DNA of 60,000 nt from Symsagittifera roscoffensis (Eukaryota > Xenacoelomorpha > Acoela > Convolutidae), in contig NC_087062.1 in assembly GCF_963678635.1 (NCBI RefSeq), forward strand, positions 31,150,833 through 31,210,832, read 5' to 3'. Under the pieces are notes generated by a model. It made no database searches. It was given only the letters and a program-made list of their open reading frames with translations, and had not been told where the DNA came from. Shown in pieces: positions 22,372 to 34,136 of this stretch. The number at the start of each line of letters is the position of its first letter. Position 1 is the stretch's first letter. The position numbers were made by a program, and so were the translations under genes.

Positions 22372-23660
22372 TTACTTCTCGGCCCAAAACGAAACTAAGC
22401 TGGGCACCGTTTTGTCAGTTGACGTGTAAATCACAGTCTCTGGATTTGCTTCGATATTTTTCAATCGCCTTCCACTCGATATGGGGAATGTTTGAGTCTG
22501 AGCTGTCTGAATCTGATAAGGTAACAACCTGTCCACCCATCTGTTGAGTCTGGATCGATACCTTTTGTTCAATCGGTTCTCATCCAACGCTGATGTGGGG
22601 GCCCTTTGATCTTTAGCTATTATAACTCCTTGCCATAAAGATAATGTTTAAATCGGTCTACCGACCATACTACTGCGAGCAGTTCGAGCTCGTTAGTCAA
22701 ACATTTATTTTCATGGGCATTTAGGAAGCGTGATGCAAACGCAATTGACATCTTATCCCCCTCCCCAGCTCTTTGTTTGAGAGTTGCACCCAGGCCACTA
22801 TGGCTTGCACCGCATTTGACCCAAGTTTCCTTCGAGGGGTCATAATAAAATACCTTAGCGAAATTTGCTACAGCTTTTATAAAAATTTTGCAGTGTTGTT
22901 CCCTGATTCAAATATTTTTCAATTTCTTTTTTTTCTCATTTTTGTCACGTAAAAGTGGTCTAAGTAAATTAATCAAACTTTTTGCGTTTGGAAAAAATTT
23001 AGAGGGATGGTTAATGCTACCCATGAATGATCTTAATTGCTTGAGAAATTTGGGTGGATTTAAATTTTGTATCGCCTCTGTTTTCGTTCTACTTGGAATA
23101 ATTCCGCTCGGTGATAATTTGTGCACAGGCCACCTAAGTTCTATTAGAAAATTTTAAAGCGCGATGTTCCTTGTCCAGTTTTTTAATACCTCGAGAACCA
23201 ACTTTTCATGTTACTTTTCGTATCATACAGACAGAAAAATTTTTTCTTAGCACGGTTTAATAATCAACCCATAGCCTTTTGAAACTCTGCTGGCATGTCG
23301 GCTAGCCGATAGAACCCTGTAAGAAATCATGTGCCCCCGTTGCTTGTCCCCCTAAACTGTTGAAAATGCATTGTTTTGCTGTTTCTGCAGTTGACTTTAG
23401 TTGATAATATGCCTTTTTTAAGTCTAATACGGTGAAATACAACGTTCCTGTCGTTTTTGCTGCTAAGATTTGACTCACTTCATGCAATGATTCATCAACG
23501 TTTGGCATTTAACACTTATTTTTGTACAATTTTTTAATAATGGGTTACGCATCCAATGCCATTTTTATGGGGTCGTCTTTCTTTACAGAATAAACTATAG
23601 GACCGATGAAACAATCGCTAGTACGTTTGTCTAGTTTCTGTATGTGTCCTCCCGATATTA
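22372..23660 (-). pseudogene. El4 reverse transcriptase and RNase H fragments
   Basis: Pieces with MPNVDESLHEVSQIL, TVLDLKKAYYQLKS, LKQLRSFMGSINHPSKFFP, FASRFLN, TNELELLAVVWSVDRFKHYLYG and SRLNRWVDRLLP follow the RT and RNase H order of El1-El3. The RT catalytic DD box is not found in an open frame. Confidence 0.75.
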
Positions 23661-24789
23661 GTTTTGTGAGTTCCCATTGGACTTTGTCTTGAATGTGAAT
23701 GGGTGTTCTTCTACCCTTTTCTTGTACTGGGCATAGTAGAATAGTGGATATTTGAACATTGTACTCACATCATGATTTTTTGATTTTCCTCGGGGGTTAA
23801 ATAGAACTTTAAGTTTCAGATAAAATGGGTGGTTCCAACTTTTTGACTGCTCGCACTGTAGGACGTCAAACCTCGATCTTTCCTTGGGTGCTGGTTTCTG
23901 AGTTGTGTGTATTCCCACTTTGCTTTGTAAGTCCAGACCCAGAATGTATTTTGTACGGCGTTCTGTGATTAGAAAAGATGCTCCTTTTACCTCTCATCCT
24001 GTGATCGGATGTTTGCTTTAAGCGCTCCCAATATCAGAATCGGGTGTTTGTTATAATCGACAAACTGCGCGGACAGATTGAGTCCTTCCGCTGGGATGAT
24101 TTTTGTATGGGTGATTACTCCAGTATTTGCTTTGTTGTTGCCCAGTTTAAGAAAGATACTGGGCTCCCCGTATTTATGGTCATATTTATGATTTGATTAT
24201 CAATTCTGGCAAACACCTTTAGTGATTTTCTCTGTTGAAACTGGAGATTCCTGCGTATATCAACTTTTTTGATGTTCTGTGTCTCCTTCCATCATGGATG
24301 TCTCGAATCATTATTCTCTAGCCAATTTTCGCTGTAATCTTTTGCTCGACTGATGTATAATCAATTTTGATTGACATGATATCGAAATGGTCACAAGAAT
24401 CGGAGTTTCGAATCAGATTACCTTCTTCATCCGAACTAGTTGTGTCTTCCGTCACTTCGTTTTATTGTTTTGACCGGCACATTTTAGCGAAGTGGTTGGC
24501 TTTATTACAGTTCTTACATGACGTCGCCATTGCTTGTCAATTTTTAAGGTGTTCCTCATCAAACGCTCTTCCACACCTGGTACACGGCTTCTGATCTGTG
24601 CGGTGCCTTGCATTGTTCCGGGTATCATTTGTTTTCTGTTTACATTGTTCCTTGTTCGATCGTCTATTGGTTTAACCTTTATTGACTACTGCCGTGATGG
24701 GTTCATGCTTTTTTTAAATCTGTGACCCAGACAGATGGTCTTCAATTGGAGTATTCACTTGTGATTTTTGAAACGCTTGCAACGTTTGT

Positions 24790-25008
24790 TTAATCTGTTT
24801 GACCGTTAGAGCTCCTTTGAGGACTTCGTCTGGTGTGAAAATTTCGAAAGTTAGTGTATCTTGTAACTGTGTTTTTCATCGTCGAAATGAATAAATCTAT
24901 AAATAGTTCATCTTCCAATGTGCCTAGCTCCGCTTTTGCTGCCTTTGCAGTTAGTGCTGCATGAAAAAATTTCAAAGTCTCTCCCGTTTCTTGAGCTCTA
25001 GTGAACAA
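24790..25008 (-). pseudogene. El4 Gag fragment
   Basis: 72 codons (TGETLKFFHAALTAKAAKAE, then LFIDLFISTMKN) align in pattern with the Gag region of El1 (ENETFEKFHAELSALAGR...IFIMNMRES). Flanking Gag sequence is out of frame. Confidence 0.65.
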
Positions 25009-25422
25009 TTTGTACCACTCATACGTGATACTCTTCGTTTTTTCGAAAAGGTGCTTTAGCCAATATCACCATCTCCCAAAACTCGAGCGCGGAAGCCTCC
25101 CTCTATGGGTTTTTTGAACAAATTTTTTGTTGCCCTCTGTACCCAAAGTTAGGAGAAGTCTCGAAGCAAGCCGTTTTTGAACTTCGTTGTAATAACATTG
25201 TGACCGACTTTAGTAGGTCCTCGTTCTCTTCTTTCTTCATTCTCTCGCTTCCTGATCAATTACTGCTTGTGCACCTTCGCCTATTCTTGGTGTCTCGGGA
25301 CGGGGAACTGCTTTTCTATGAGTGGTTTTGGGTCCTCCTTTAGTATATCTGGAATTACAATTTCTTTGACCGTCACGGCTAGTAAAAATCAGTCAAACCA
25401 AATTTTAAAGTTCCAGGGCAGG

Positions 25423-25622
25423 NNNNNNNNNNNNNNNNNNNNNNNNNNNNNNNNNNNNNNNNNNNNNNNNNNNNNNNNNNNNNNNNNNNNNNNNNNNNNN
25501 NNNNNNNNNNNNNNNNNNNNNNNNNNNNNNNNNNNNNNNNNNNNNNNNNNNNNNNNNNNNNNNNNNNNNNNNNNNNNNNNNNNNNNNNNNNNNNNNNNNN
25601 NNNNNNNNNNNNNNNNNNNNNN
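25423..25622. other. Assembly gap (200 N)
   Basis: A run of exactly 200 N. It separates El4 from a BEL fragment nearly identical to part of the BEL element further right, so the join across it is not secure. Confidence 0.99.
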
Positions 25623-26327
25623 GGGACTGAAACAGATGGAACAGACGCTTGCAATGGCAAAAGGCTTGCACTGCCAAATTGAGGCATAGCCCGATATCCA
25701 TGACTATGGTTTCCAGGGTCACTAAAGGCAGTGTGCTCATGGTTATGACTAAAACTTGTGTTTGTTGCATAAGCGAGGTGTGCGGAAGTCGCCGGTTTTG
25801 ACGAAAATGGTACCGGAGCAAAGGCTAGCAAACCTGGCGCACTAGCAACGTCAGGAGGTGCTTGTGAACTAACAGAGTCTACTCAATCATTAGTCCGATC
25901 GGTTGCTACTTTTGAAATAGGTTGACTTACTCCTGTCGAGTTACTTTCCGCTACCTTCTCGCTAACCTCAGATGAACTGTCCTCAAGTTCAAACGCTTTC
26001 AGTTCCATTTCAATTAATTGCTTTTTATGACTTTCAGCCAATTGCTTTAGTTCAAGCTGACTTTGTTCGAACTTGAGACGGTTCTTTTGCTCTTTAAGTC
26101 TTAAAGATACTTGATACTGTCTTTCCAGCTCCTCATGGCGTCGATTTACCAAAGCTAATTCATGCCGTTTCTCACTTGATGACATAGTGTGAACAGTCGA
26201 GTGGAACATGACGAGTGGAAGCAGATTTATCAGACTCATGTGACTCACGTTTTCTACTTTCCTTAGATTTATTAGAGACCTTAGACCTGTTTTCAGATAC
26301 TCGTGCCTCCAAATCTCTTGTTTTGTG
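25623..26327 (-). pseudogene. Second copy of a BEL Gag segment, fragment
   Basis: Nearly identical (roughly 2% differences by eye) to 32200-32903 of the BEL element, including the coiled-coil Gag part (LERQYQVSLRLKEQKNRLKF). It begins at the N gap and ends abruptly after TCTTGTTTTGTG. No other BEL part accompanies it. It is either a second BEL copy largely lost in the gap or a local duplication or assembly artefact. Confidence 0.85.
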
Positions 26328-26657
26328 GACCTCTTAAGGTTACTGTAGCTAGAAAAAACTTTAAAATTGCAGATAAATCAACTCAATTTGGGCTTTTTCC
26401 AGTCCCCCCTTTAATTTTTATCTGAAATTCAATTAATGGAAATCAAATGCTTCCTATTTTCTATTGAAACCGGCTTTTAATTGAATTTTGTCTAGAAAAA
26501 AGAAATAAAAAAATAGTTGTAACTAAATAGCTAACATAAAAGGCAACTTCTTAAAATAACTGGAAAAACGGATTAATTGAGCAATCCCCTCATTCCTGTT
26601 TTGAGGGGATCAAGCTCAATTGGTAAATGAGAGAAGTTTATAACCACTTGAAAATTG

Positions 26658-26797
26658 GGCTCTTTTCCTGTTTCCACCCACCTTTCAAAATACCGAGTTT
26701 TATGTTTGTTTTACGTGTTATTACGGCTAAATGCGTGATGTTACGCTGTGAAGTATAAAGAACAAATCTGTTCACACTTGTCGATTTTGCACTATAC
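26658..26797. repeat. Truncated reversed copy of the GGCTCTTTTCC MITE
   Basis: Starts GGCTCTTTTCC and runs as the reverse complement of the copy at 17528-17737 (CAAAATACCGAGTTTTA, then AAATGCGTGATGTTACG, then GAACAAATCTGTTCAC). The other end is missing where the truncated BEL LTR begins. Confidence 0.7.
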
Positions 26798-26840
26798 TCT
26801 TGTTTTATATGCATCTATACTCTACATTTGCATTGCAACA
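26798..26840 (-). repeat. BEL 3' LTR remnant
   Basis: 43 bp identical to the start of the 5' LTR (TGTTGCAATGCAAATGTAG on the minus strand). It directly follows a polypurine tract (GGTGGGGAGGA, minus, 26841-26851). The rest of the LTR is lost to the left. Confidence 0.85.
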
Positions 26841-27883
26841 TCCTCCCCACCTGAAGACTGAAGAACCGGAGCGAGCTTAACGGTCGGCCGAGTGACTTCA
26901 CGGGTTGCGGTCTTAACAAGGGCGGATCGAGCGCAACCGTCCTGTCCGTAGTTTAGCTGGACGATTCGGGCGAGAGGGTAGTACCCACGCGGACTATCGG
27001 GCTCAATCACCCACACGAGATTGCCTGTTTTAAGAGTGAAGTCAGAATGAGTGTGCCACTTGACACGCTTATTCAGCGAGGGAACACATTCTCGAAGCCA
27101 ACGAGACCAAATCGCGTTAGCATATGACTGCGCTCGCACGCACCTTTTCTTGTGATCGAAGTGCTCCCCGGGTGAAAGCGAAGGAAAGCTTGTGGCATGT
27201 TGTCCAAGCAAAAAATGGTTTGGGGTTAACGCTTCTATATCACGTGAATCAGTAATAACGGGAGTGATTGACCTCGAATTCAAAGCCTGCTCAACTAAGC
27301 AGAGTGTTGTTCCTAACACTTCTTCGCTGACTCGCCCACTGCCTAGGATATCGTACAGCACGCGGTTCACGCTTCGGACGAGGCGTTCCCAGGAGCCGCC
27401 ATGATGGGGTGCGCCTAGCGGGTTAAATTTCCAAGTAACACCTTTGTGTGCAAAAATGGTCGGAGCCATGCCATTCCAGCTCTTGATGCAGGCAAGTAAT
27501 TCCTTTTCCGCAACAACGAAGTTCGAGCCGTTATCCGACCAGATTTTGTTTGGCGTACCACGACGCGCAATGAACCGTTCAATGCCCATGACACAAGAAC
27601 TGGTGTCCAGAGATGGAATAATCTCAAGGTGTACAGCCCTGGTGGTGAGGCAAGTAAAAAGAAATCCCCATCTTTTTTCAGTGCTTCTGCGAACCGGAAC
27701 GTAAAGCGGTCCAAAGTTATCCACACCCGTATGGTTGAAGGGTGGTTGCTTATATCCGAGACGTTCGACAGGTAAATCGGACATAATTGGCTGGATGGTG
27801 CTTGCTTTGCGTTTACGGCATGTTACACATTGATTTTCGATAGACCGAAGTAGTCGACGCAATCTAAGTATTGCATAATTCAT
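26822..27883 (-). pseudogene. BEL integrase
   Basis: 353 codons: CVTCRKRKAS (zinc-binding end), then the core with Asp in TGVDNFGPL, Asp in IWSDNGSNF and Glu in GGSWERLVRS, then a C-terminal region (LVWVIEPDSPRGYYPLARIV) typical of BEL integrases. The catalytic DDE triad is intact and the frame ends inside the LTR remnant. Just upstream, an in-frame stop and a slip at an A6 run (about 28089) separate it from the rest of Pol, so the polyprotein is broken although this domain is not. Confidence 0.85.
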
Positions 27884-28088
27884 ATTTTAAATGGAGCGCA
27901 TGTAATCTAATCCTTGATGAAAATGCTTATGGTGGAGGCTGCGGGCCATTAAACGAACTAGGGTATGTCGGGCGTCGAGTGAGATTGGGTGCTTTGTATC
28001 AAATTCGGTATTCACTAAGCGCACAATCCGTCCGGTGGAACGAATGATACCAGCGGGACCAATAAATGGCGAGTATGTAGTAATTTTA

Positions 28089-28780
28089 CTATTTTTTAAT
28101 AGGTTTGCCAGCGGTGAGTGTTTTTAACTCAACGGGTAAGGATTCCATCTGAGCAAGATGAATCAGTTTGCTTTCTGCAATATCAAGTTCAATGGGGTCG
28201 GTGATTAGTAAGTCCTTACCACGAAAATGTTTATCTGAAGGCAGCATCCTCAACATAAAAGCAACTACTCGTTTATATCTCGTAAAGGAACTGAACTTTT
28301 CCCAATTGAACCCGTGTTCGGGATGTTTGATGAATGTGACATCGGTAACGAAGGAACATGATGTCTCCAACCAATTATCAACATCACAAGAAGGACCCTT
28401 CAAACGAATTTTATTGATTACACGTTCGTCGGGTATAAACGGCCAATCAGTAGTCCTGAGAATGCTCGGACCAATAACCAGCTGCTATCCTTGAGGGCTT
28501 CCGAAGAAATCCCCTGCGTACCGGTATCAGCTGGATTATCGCCGCTCAGAACATGGTGCCACTCATCAATAGTGGTCAATTCGAGGATTTCACCGAAACG
28601 ATTAGCGACGAATAAAGGTAATTTTTCAGTGGAGTTTAGCCACTGCAAAACTGTTGTACTATCTGTCCACATGTAGACATGGTTAATGCTGATAGTAAGG
28701 GCGGTCAGAATATCATCTTTCAGTCGTGTGGCGAGCAGAGCAGCTTGAAGCTCTAGCTTCGGTATAGATAGCGCTTTCAT
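28089..28780 (-). pseudogene. BEL Pol, RNase H and linker region
   Basis: 28780-28418 has MKALSIPKLELQAALLA, then MWTDSTTVLQWLN and NPADTGTQG: the RNase H region of BEL Pol. 28403-28089 continues the linker (LKGPSCDVDNWLET) in another frame, so there is one frameshift near 28440-28480 and another at the A6 run at 28089. Confidence 0.8.
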
Positions 28781-30234
28781 GGGCGCAACGCGAGCTTTAC
28801 GAAAGATGAAGGATATTTGAGTTTTGTGCGAGATCCAACCTCACAGAAAACGTCCTGCGAGCTATCACCGAACATGTGGAGCTCAATTTGATCAACAGGC
28901 TCTGTGAAGTAACAACGGGGAATAGTCAATTGCCCTAAGAGAGGGAGACCGGAGTGCCACTCGAGAAACTTATCTCTTATGTCTTCTGGCAATTCGTCGT
29001 CCCAACATTGACCACTGATTTTCCAAATATCTTTAAGTAAAAGACGGGCCCTAACTGTGTATGGAGCTACTAACTTAACAGGGTCAAACACAGAAGAGAC
29101 GAAACTCAAGACGGTTCGTTGAGTTATTGCTTTATCGAGGGGACGATCCACGCCTCTGCTAACAACCAATGTGTCTTTCACATGGTCCCACTTAAGACCT
29201 AAGACGTGTGATGATTGTTCGGCACCGTTACATATTTCCTTGATGGGTGAAGACGAGGTTTCGGATTCCTCGGGGTTCATTGCTGAAGTGATTTCATCAG
29301 CATTACTGACAAATTTAGTCAAAATAAATCCTCCCAATTTTATTAAGTAAACCAAATCGCGACTAATTTTAATTGCATGGGTAACGTTCTCGAAGGAGTC
29401 CAAGTAATCGTCCATGTAAAGTTTTTCATTGACGACTGAGGCGGCCTCAGGGTATGTGGACATATTATCAGTTGCTGTTTTTCGCAACGCGAAATTGGCG
29501 CACGTAGGCGAATCCCGTGAGCCGAATATATGGCGAGTGTCCTGATGAACTACCACATCGGAAGTGGTATTCGCCCGCCACAAAAAACGGAGAGAAATTT
29601 GATCGCGGGCAAGGACTCCTACCTGGAGGAACATACCCTCTATATCCGCGGAGACGGCGTACTCGTGTTGACGGAATCGCAAAAGTACAAAAATTAAATT
29701 TTGGAGTAGGTCCGGACCCACCAATAAGGACTTATTTAAGGATGTGCCGTGAACCTTAGAAGCCCCATTAAGGACTCGGCGCACCTTACCCGGCTTATTC
29801 GGATTTACGACGGGATGGTGCGGAAGATACCACTCGCGATCGGAACGCTTACGTGGATCAAGCGGTTCGACGGTAACGACATAGCCTTTCCTAATGTCCT
29901 CTCTAATTGTTTCTGCGTATCTTTCGCGCAGCTCAGGGTCTTTACCTAACCTTCTCTCCAATGTTTTAAATTGGGCGAGTGACGAGTAATAGTTGTTTAG
30001 TAGACTGACATTACATTCAATCCAAAGCATAGGCACAATGTATCTTTCGCCATTGTGAACGGTTTCAGAATTTAGGATGGATAAAGCATGTTTATCCGCG
30101 GCGGAGCGAGCATCGACTTGTTTGAAAGCACCATAAGATTCCAACTCGTACCAGGATTTTATCTGGTCGGTCAGAGAAGAATTTTCAACAACACTTTTGA
30201 AACATGAAGAAGTAGAATTAACGGACGGCTTCAA
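28777..30234 (-). pseudogene. BEL reverse transcriptase
   Basis: 485 codons containing the RT: YLPHHPVVNPNKPGKVRRV, SADIEGMFLQV (first Asp), FGSRDSPTCANFALR and YMDDYLDSFE (catalytic pair), then the thumb and Pao-type region (LGLKWDHVKDTLVV, FVSSVFDPVKLVAPYT, HMFGDSSQDVFCEV). The frame is lost in KLALRP at 28777, near the start of RNase H. Confidence 0.9.
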
Positions 30235-30805
30235 CGGACCACTTATGACCCATGGGTCTAACGGCGTGGTAGTAATCTTGTCCTATAATATCTTCAACGT
30301 CCTCATAAGTATATTGAGTGGGCTTAATGGGTGCTAATTGTGGATATTTATTCTGCAAATCAGCAATATTGATTAATTCGGAACCAATCCGAATATTGTC
30401 TTTAACATATGCACAGAGAGAAAATACGAAATCACTATTATTTGGCTCGGAGAAAACTGTAATTTTGACCCTCTGAGTCTCAACAACGGTGGTTGAATTG
30501 AAACCACTAATTGACAAGTTAACGGGCTCACCTACTAAGCCGAGATGGTTAACGAGTGACGAAGACACCCAGGAGTGAGTCGATGCACTATCACAAAGAA
30601 CCAACGTCAGGAGACTGGTTACATCCGAGGATAAACCAAGTGTTGCAATTGGCAACAACCCTTTAGATGATTCAATGTCAGGTACATCACTAACAGCGGC
30701 ATGGGTGGAAGTGTTTGTCTTCTCCTTAGCTTTGTTTGTTCCAGCTTTTTTTGACACATTTGAATTTTCCTTCCGAGGAAATATTCTTTCGGCTCCATGG
30801 AGCAA
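30218..30805 (-). pseudogene. BEL aspartic protease region
   Basis: 195 codons. CDSASTHSWVSSSLVNHLG is the DUF1758-type protease start with the catalytic Asp in DSAS. The frame overlaps the RT frame by 17 bp. Upstream, zinc-finger Cys/His motifs (CFACLKGNH, CPKPECDSTHN) sit in this region with a TGA between them (about 30860). Confidence 0.8.
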
Positions 30806-32600
30806 GATATTATGTGTGCTATCACACTCTGGCTTTGGGCATTTTTTCGCTCTAGATCATTGCCGGAAACGATGATTGCCCTTGAGGCAAGCGAAGCAAA
30901 GTTTCTGTTCAGCTACGTATTTTGCTCGCTGAGTAGCATTCTTTTCCCTGAAAACGGCACAGTTCCACAATGCGAGACTACTCTTACACAAAACGCACGG
31001 CGGAAACTTAGACCTATCCTGAGCCTTACTAGTTACCTGGCAAATGGCTGCAAAAAATTGGTTGTTTTTGGTTTAACTGGCTCCTCGTTTTTTGCTTTAG
31101 AGTTGAGTACACGTAATCTCTCATGTCCCTCGGCCTTTTCTTTCAACCACTTTTTAAAGTCTAAGAGTTTTGGTCGCTGCCAATTACGCCTAACAGTATG
31201 CATTGACCAAGTTTCCTTGAGGTTAGGCGGAAGTTTACGAACAGCTTGGCTTAAAAGGTTAACACCCTTTAGATCATCGTTGAATGACAATGATTTGAAA
31301 ACTGTAACGAGGCCAGATATGGCAGAGGAGAAACTAAAGACATTTTCCGAATTGTGCATCTTAAGTGGAGGAAACGTATTCAGCTTATCAAGATGCGCAC
31401 GAACAATGGCATGTGGTTGCCCAAACTTCCGTTGCAAGGTGGCCAGTGCATCCTTGTACATAACGCCACTATAACTAAACTCCGCCATTGCGGTTTTTGC
31501 TTTGCCTGTGACGAGCGTTTTAAGTATGTCAGTTTCAGGAAGATGATTTTTGCTGCTATGCATCAAAAATTCCGCCAATTCACGAGCGGAGAGAGGTCGA
31601 TCCGATGAACAACCTTAGTTTGGATAAGCAGAAGGCGGTGCGTAGTCTTCGTTGACTGGCTGATAACCAGTATTAATATGATTGACAAAATGCGATACAT
31701 GTTGTTGATGAACCGGGGGAGTATTAAAACACACAGTCCCACCACTAGCATACGGAGCTGCGGTGTTACACGATGGGACAACAGTTGACACATTAGAAAA
31801 AATGTTACCAGCATTGCAACACTGAGCAGGCGTGACGATTGGAGTTGTAGCTGCCAATCGCCATAAAACTGCATCACTTGTGTAGTAATTGTTGATAGTA
31901 GGTGACACAGTATGCGGAACAAAGGGAAGATTATGTTGCGTCTGGACTGGCGCTGCATAGAAATTAAGTGCCGAAAAGAAAGCCGGCGTTGGGTTTATTC
32001 CAGAAGATGAGAAGGCACCACCAGCAAATGCAGGTGACAAAGAAACAAAACCAGAACCGGGTTGTGCCGGTAGCATTGGGACTGGTAATGATCTGGTTGC
32101 GCGATGGCAAAACTACCATTAGTTATGTTTGAACTCATGGTCTGTGAAGAAACAGCAGACGGTGGTGGTAACACGTGTGCACTAGAATGCATAACGTTAA
32201 CTGGGACTGAAACAGATGGAACAGACGCTTGCAATGGCAAAAAGCTTGCACCGCCAAATTGAGGCATAGCCCGATATCCATGACTATGGTTTCCAGGGTC
32301 ACTAAAGGCAGTGTGCTCATGGTTATGACTAAAACTTGTGTTTGTTGCATAAGCGAGGTGTGCGGAAGTCGCCGGTTTTGACGAAATTGGTACAGGAGCA
32401 AAGGCTAGCAAACCTGGCGCACTAGCAACTTCAGGAGGTGCTTGTGAACTAACAGAGTCTACTCAATCATTAGTTCGATCGGTTGCTACTTTTGAAATAG
32501 GTTGACTTACTCCTGTCGAGTTACTTTCCGCTACCTTCTCGCTAACCTCAGATGAACTGTCCTCAAGTTCAAACGCTTTCAGTTCCATTTCAATTAATTG
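30806..32600 (-). pseudogene. BEL Gag middle and C-terminal part, frameshifted
   Basis: 31578-31033 is the DUF1759-type Gag domain (AKTAMAEFSYSGVMYKDAL, LQRKFGQPHAIVRAHLDKL). 32411-31615 is a low-complexity Ala/Ser/Pro/Thr-rich stretch in two frames (FVPHTVSPTINNYYTS; LAFAPVPISSKPATSAHLAY). 31020-30830 encodes Cys-rich fingers. At least three frame changes separate these from each other and from the Gag start. Confidence 0.8.
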
Positions 32601-32696
32601 CTTTTTATGACTTTCAGCCAATTGCTTTAGTTCAAGCTGACTTTGTTCGAACTTGAGACAGTTCTCTTGCTCTTTAAGTCTTAAAGATACTTGATA

Positions 32697-33314
32697 CTAT
32701 CTTTCCAGCTGCTCATGGCGTCGATTTACCAAAGCTAATTCATGCCGTTTCTCACTTGATGACATAGTGTGAACAGTCGAGGTATGACGAGTGGAAGCAG
32801 ATTTATCAGACTCATGTGACTCACGTTTTCTATTTTCCTTAGATTTATTAGAGACCTTAGACCTGTTTTCAGATACTCGTGCCTCCGAATCTCTTGTTTT
32901 GTGCAATCGTGAGGATGTCTCAGACCTAGTTTGTTGTAAAGATCCCTTGCTCCCTGTAATGCCGGCTGCTGGAAATGACGAAGTTTCAAGGCTCATCTTG
33001 TAACTCTGAGCTTCATGCATTACTTCATCGTTCATTTCGGTTACTTTTTCAAGCCAAAAGTCTTGCTGAGCAATAATTTTTTCAGGGTTTTCCATTTTTC
33101 CCGCTAACCTAATTAATTGCTCATTGAAGTCGACAGCTTTTTCCAACGCAATTTTACATATGTAAACAGCATTGTCAATTTTTGTGTTGCGACTATTATT
33201 CTCAATGTACTCAAGTAAAAATGAATGACCTTTAAGCGGCTCATTTTCTAAATTTAGACGGGTTTCAAATAACTTGCGTATTTTACTTTTGAATTTTTCG
33301 TCCATGTTTTTCAC
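32697..33314 (-). pseudogene. BEL Gag N-terminal, coiled-coil
   Basis: 205 codons from MKNMDEKFKSKIRKLFETRL. Helical, Ser/Arg/Glu-rich with predicted coiled coil (KRHELALVNRRHEQLER). It is cut by a stop at 32697; the frame goes on as LKEQENCLKFEQSQLELKQL. It matches the fragment at 25623-26327. Confidence 0.75.
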
Positions 33315-33398
33315 AAATTGACAATATTCTACGGATGCTCACTTATAGAAAACAATCAATAAAATGAGATACTGTTTTGGTACGTAATTAAATTTGCA

Positions 33399-34136
33399 TT
33401 AATAAATCAACATTAGCTTACAAGATGGGGGAACTTGACGTCTCAAAGCTTCTGCCTGAAGCCTATTTTTTTTAGCTTTCCGAGCTTTGAGGGGTAAGCG
33501 GTTCCGCTTCTTACGTGTCTTAGGGATGATAAGATTAGCGCTATAACGCCTTAGAAGGAGGAGAGTCTTTAACTCAAGGGAAGGAGGCTGGTGAAGCTCT
33601 TTGTACTTCTCAATTAGTACCTGGGCCTTAGCGTTACGCTTAGAGATAAAGTCTTTAACGACGTTCAGAACGAGAATACCTGTTGAACCTAAACTTTCCT
33701 CTATATCCTCGGTTCCGTTTGGTCTACAGTATACGATCGCACAAATGTTTGTCCTATACCTTAATAACAAATTGACAAGTTGCTCACTAATCAACTTGCG
33801 GTTATTGTTACTGCGGTACCTACTTATCGAGTTATTAATGGCGTCGTTCCAAATTAGAAGGTCGTAACGGTGAGACAAGTAGTGATGAAGGTAGTACTGT
33901 ATTGTTTTCTGGGAGTCCCTAGCGTTAAAGTTCAAACTTAAACCTGGCTTCGTAAAGCAAGTATCTTTGACGCGCTTTTGGGACGGAGCGGGAAGTTTTC
34001 GGAGCGCGTGATCCAAGAAACTAGCTCTTCGAATGAATACAATATACTTAGCGGACCTATGCGACGGCTTCGTTACGCTAGAGTACCAATGGGGTTGGAA
34101 AATTAAGTAGGTCGGTTGAACTCCAACAACACACAC
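33399..34136 (-). CDS. Unrecognised 245-codon frame in the BEL leader, upstream of gag
   Basis: An uninterrupted frame on the element's sense strand, 84 bp upstream of the gag start. Start chosen at MCVVGVQPTYLIF; a later Met is possible. The first 30 residues overlap a direct repeat. The rest reads like a compact alpha/beta domain (KYIVFIRRASFLDHAL; DLLIWNDAINNSISRYRSN; NICAIVYCRPNGTEDIEES; ILVLNVVKDFISKRN) followed by a strongly basic tail (KTRKKRNRLPLKARKAKKNR). The Asp/Asn-rich DLLIWNDAINNS block loosely recalls the block III region of SGNH hydrolases, but I do not recognise the family. It is not a usual BEL gene. Its base composition is richer in GC than the flanks. It could be an accessory protein carried by the element, or a captured host gene. 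Confidence 0.6.
   Translation of the reverse strand: MCVVGVQPTYLIFQPHWYSSVTKPSHRSAKYIVFIRRASFLDHALRKLPAPSQKRVKDTCFTKPGLSLNFNARDSQKTIQYYLHHYLSHRYDLLIWNDAINNSISRYRSNNNRKLISEQLVNLLLRYRTNICAIVYCRPNGTEDIEESLGSTGILVLNVVKDFISKRNAKAQVLIEKYKELHQPPSLELKTLLLLRRYSANLIIPKTRKKRNRLPLKARKAKKNRLQAEALRRQVPPSCKLMLIY

Larger units (their letters stand above)
19865..25422 (-). mobile_element. Decayed Ty3/gypsy element El4
   Basis: A minus-strand element recognisable only as frame fragments in the right order. Gag is at 25008-24790, a protease NTGSPVSFL near 24180-24210, and RT at 23508-23302 (TVLDLKKAYYQL) and 23126-22908 (LKQLRSFMGSINH). RNase H lies at about 22790-22400 (FASRFLN, TNELELLAVVW). Integrase HHCC is at 22301-22014 (RIHPGHSGQ) and the integrase core near 21720 (IDTHGIPKLIQTDQFSG). 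A hydrophilic Lys-rich tail extends to about 20351. Many stops and frameshifts; the protease Asp codon reads as Asn. The 5' end is lost in the N gap. It lies inside intron 1 of the glycosyltransferase gene. Confidence 0.8.

Noticed and set aside
30797-31474. 225-codon plus-strand frame in BEL
   Set aside because: Antisense of the Gag/zinc-finger region, whose motifs are clear on the minus strand.
33601-33867. Plus-strand frame opposite the BEL leader frame
   Set aside because: Shorter, lower complexity, and antisense to the better 245-codon frame.
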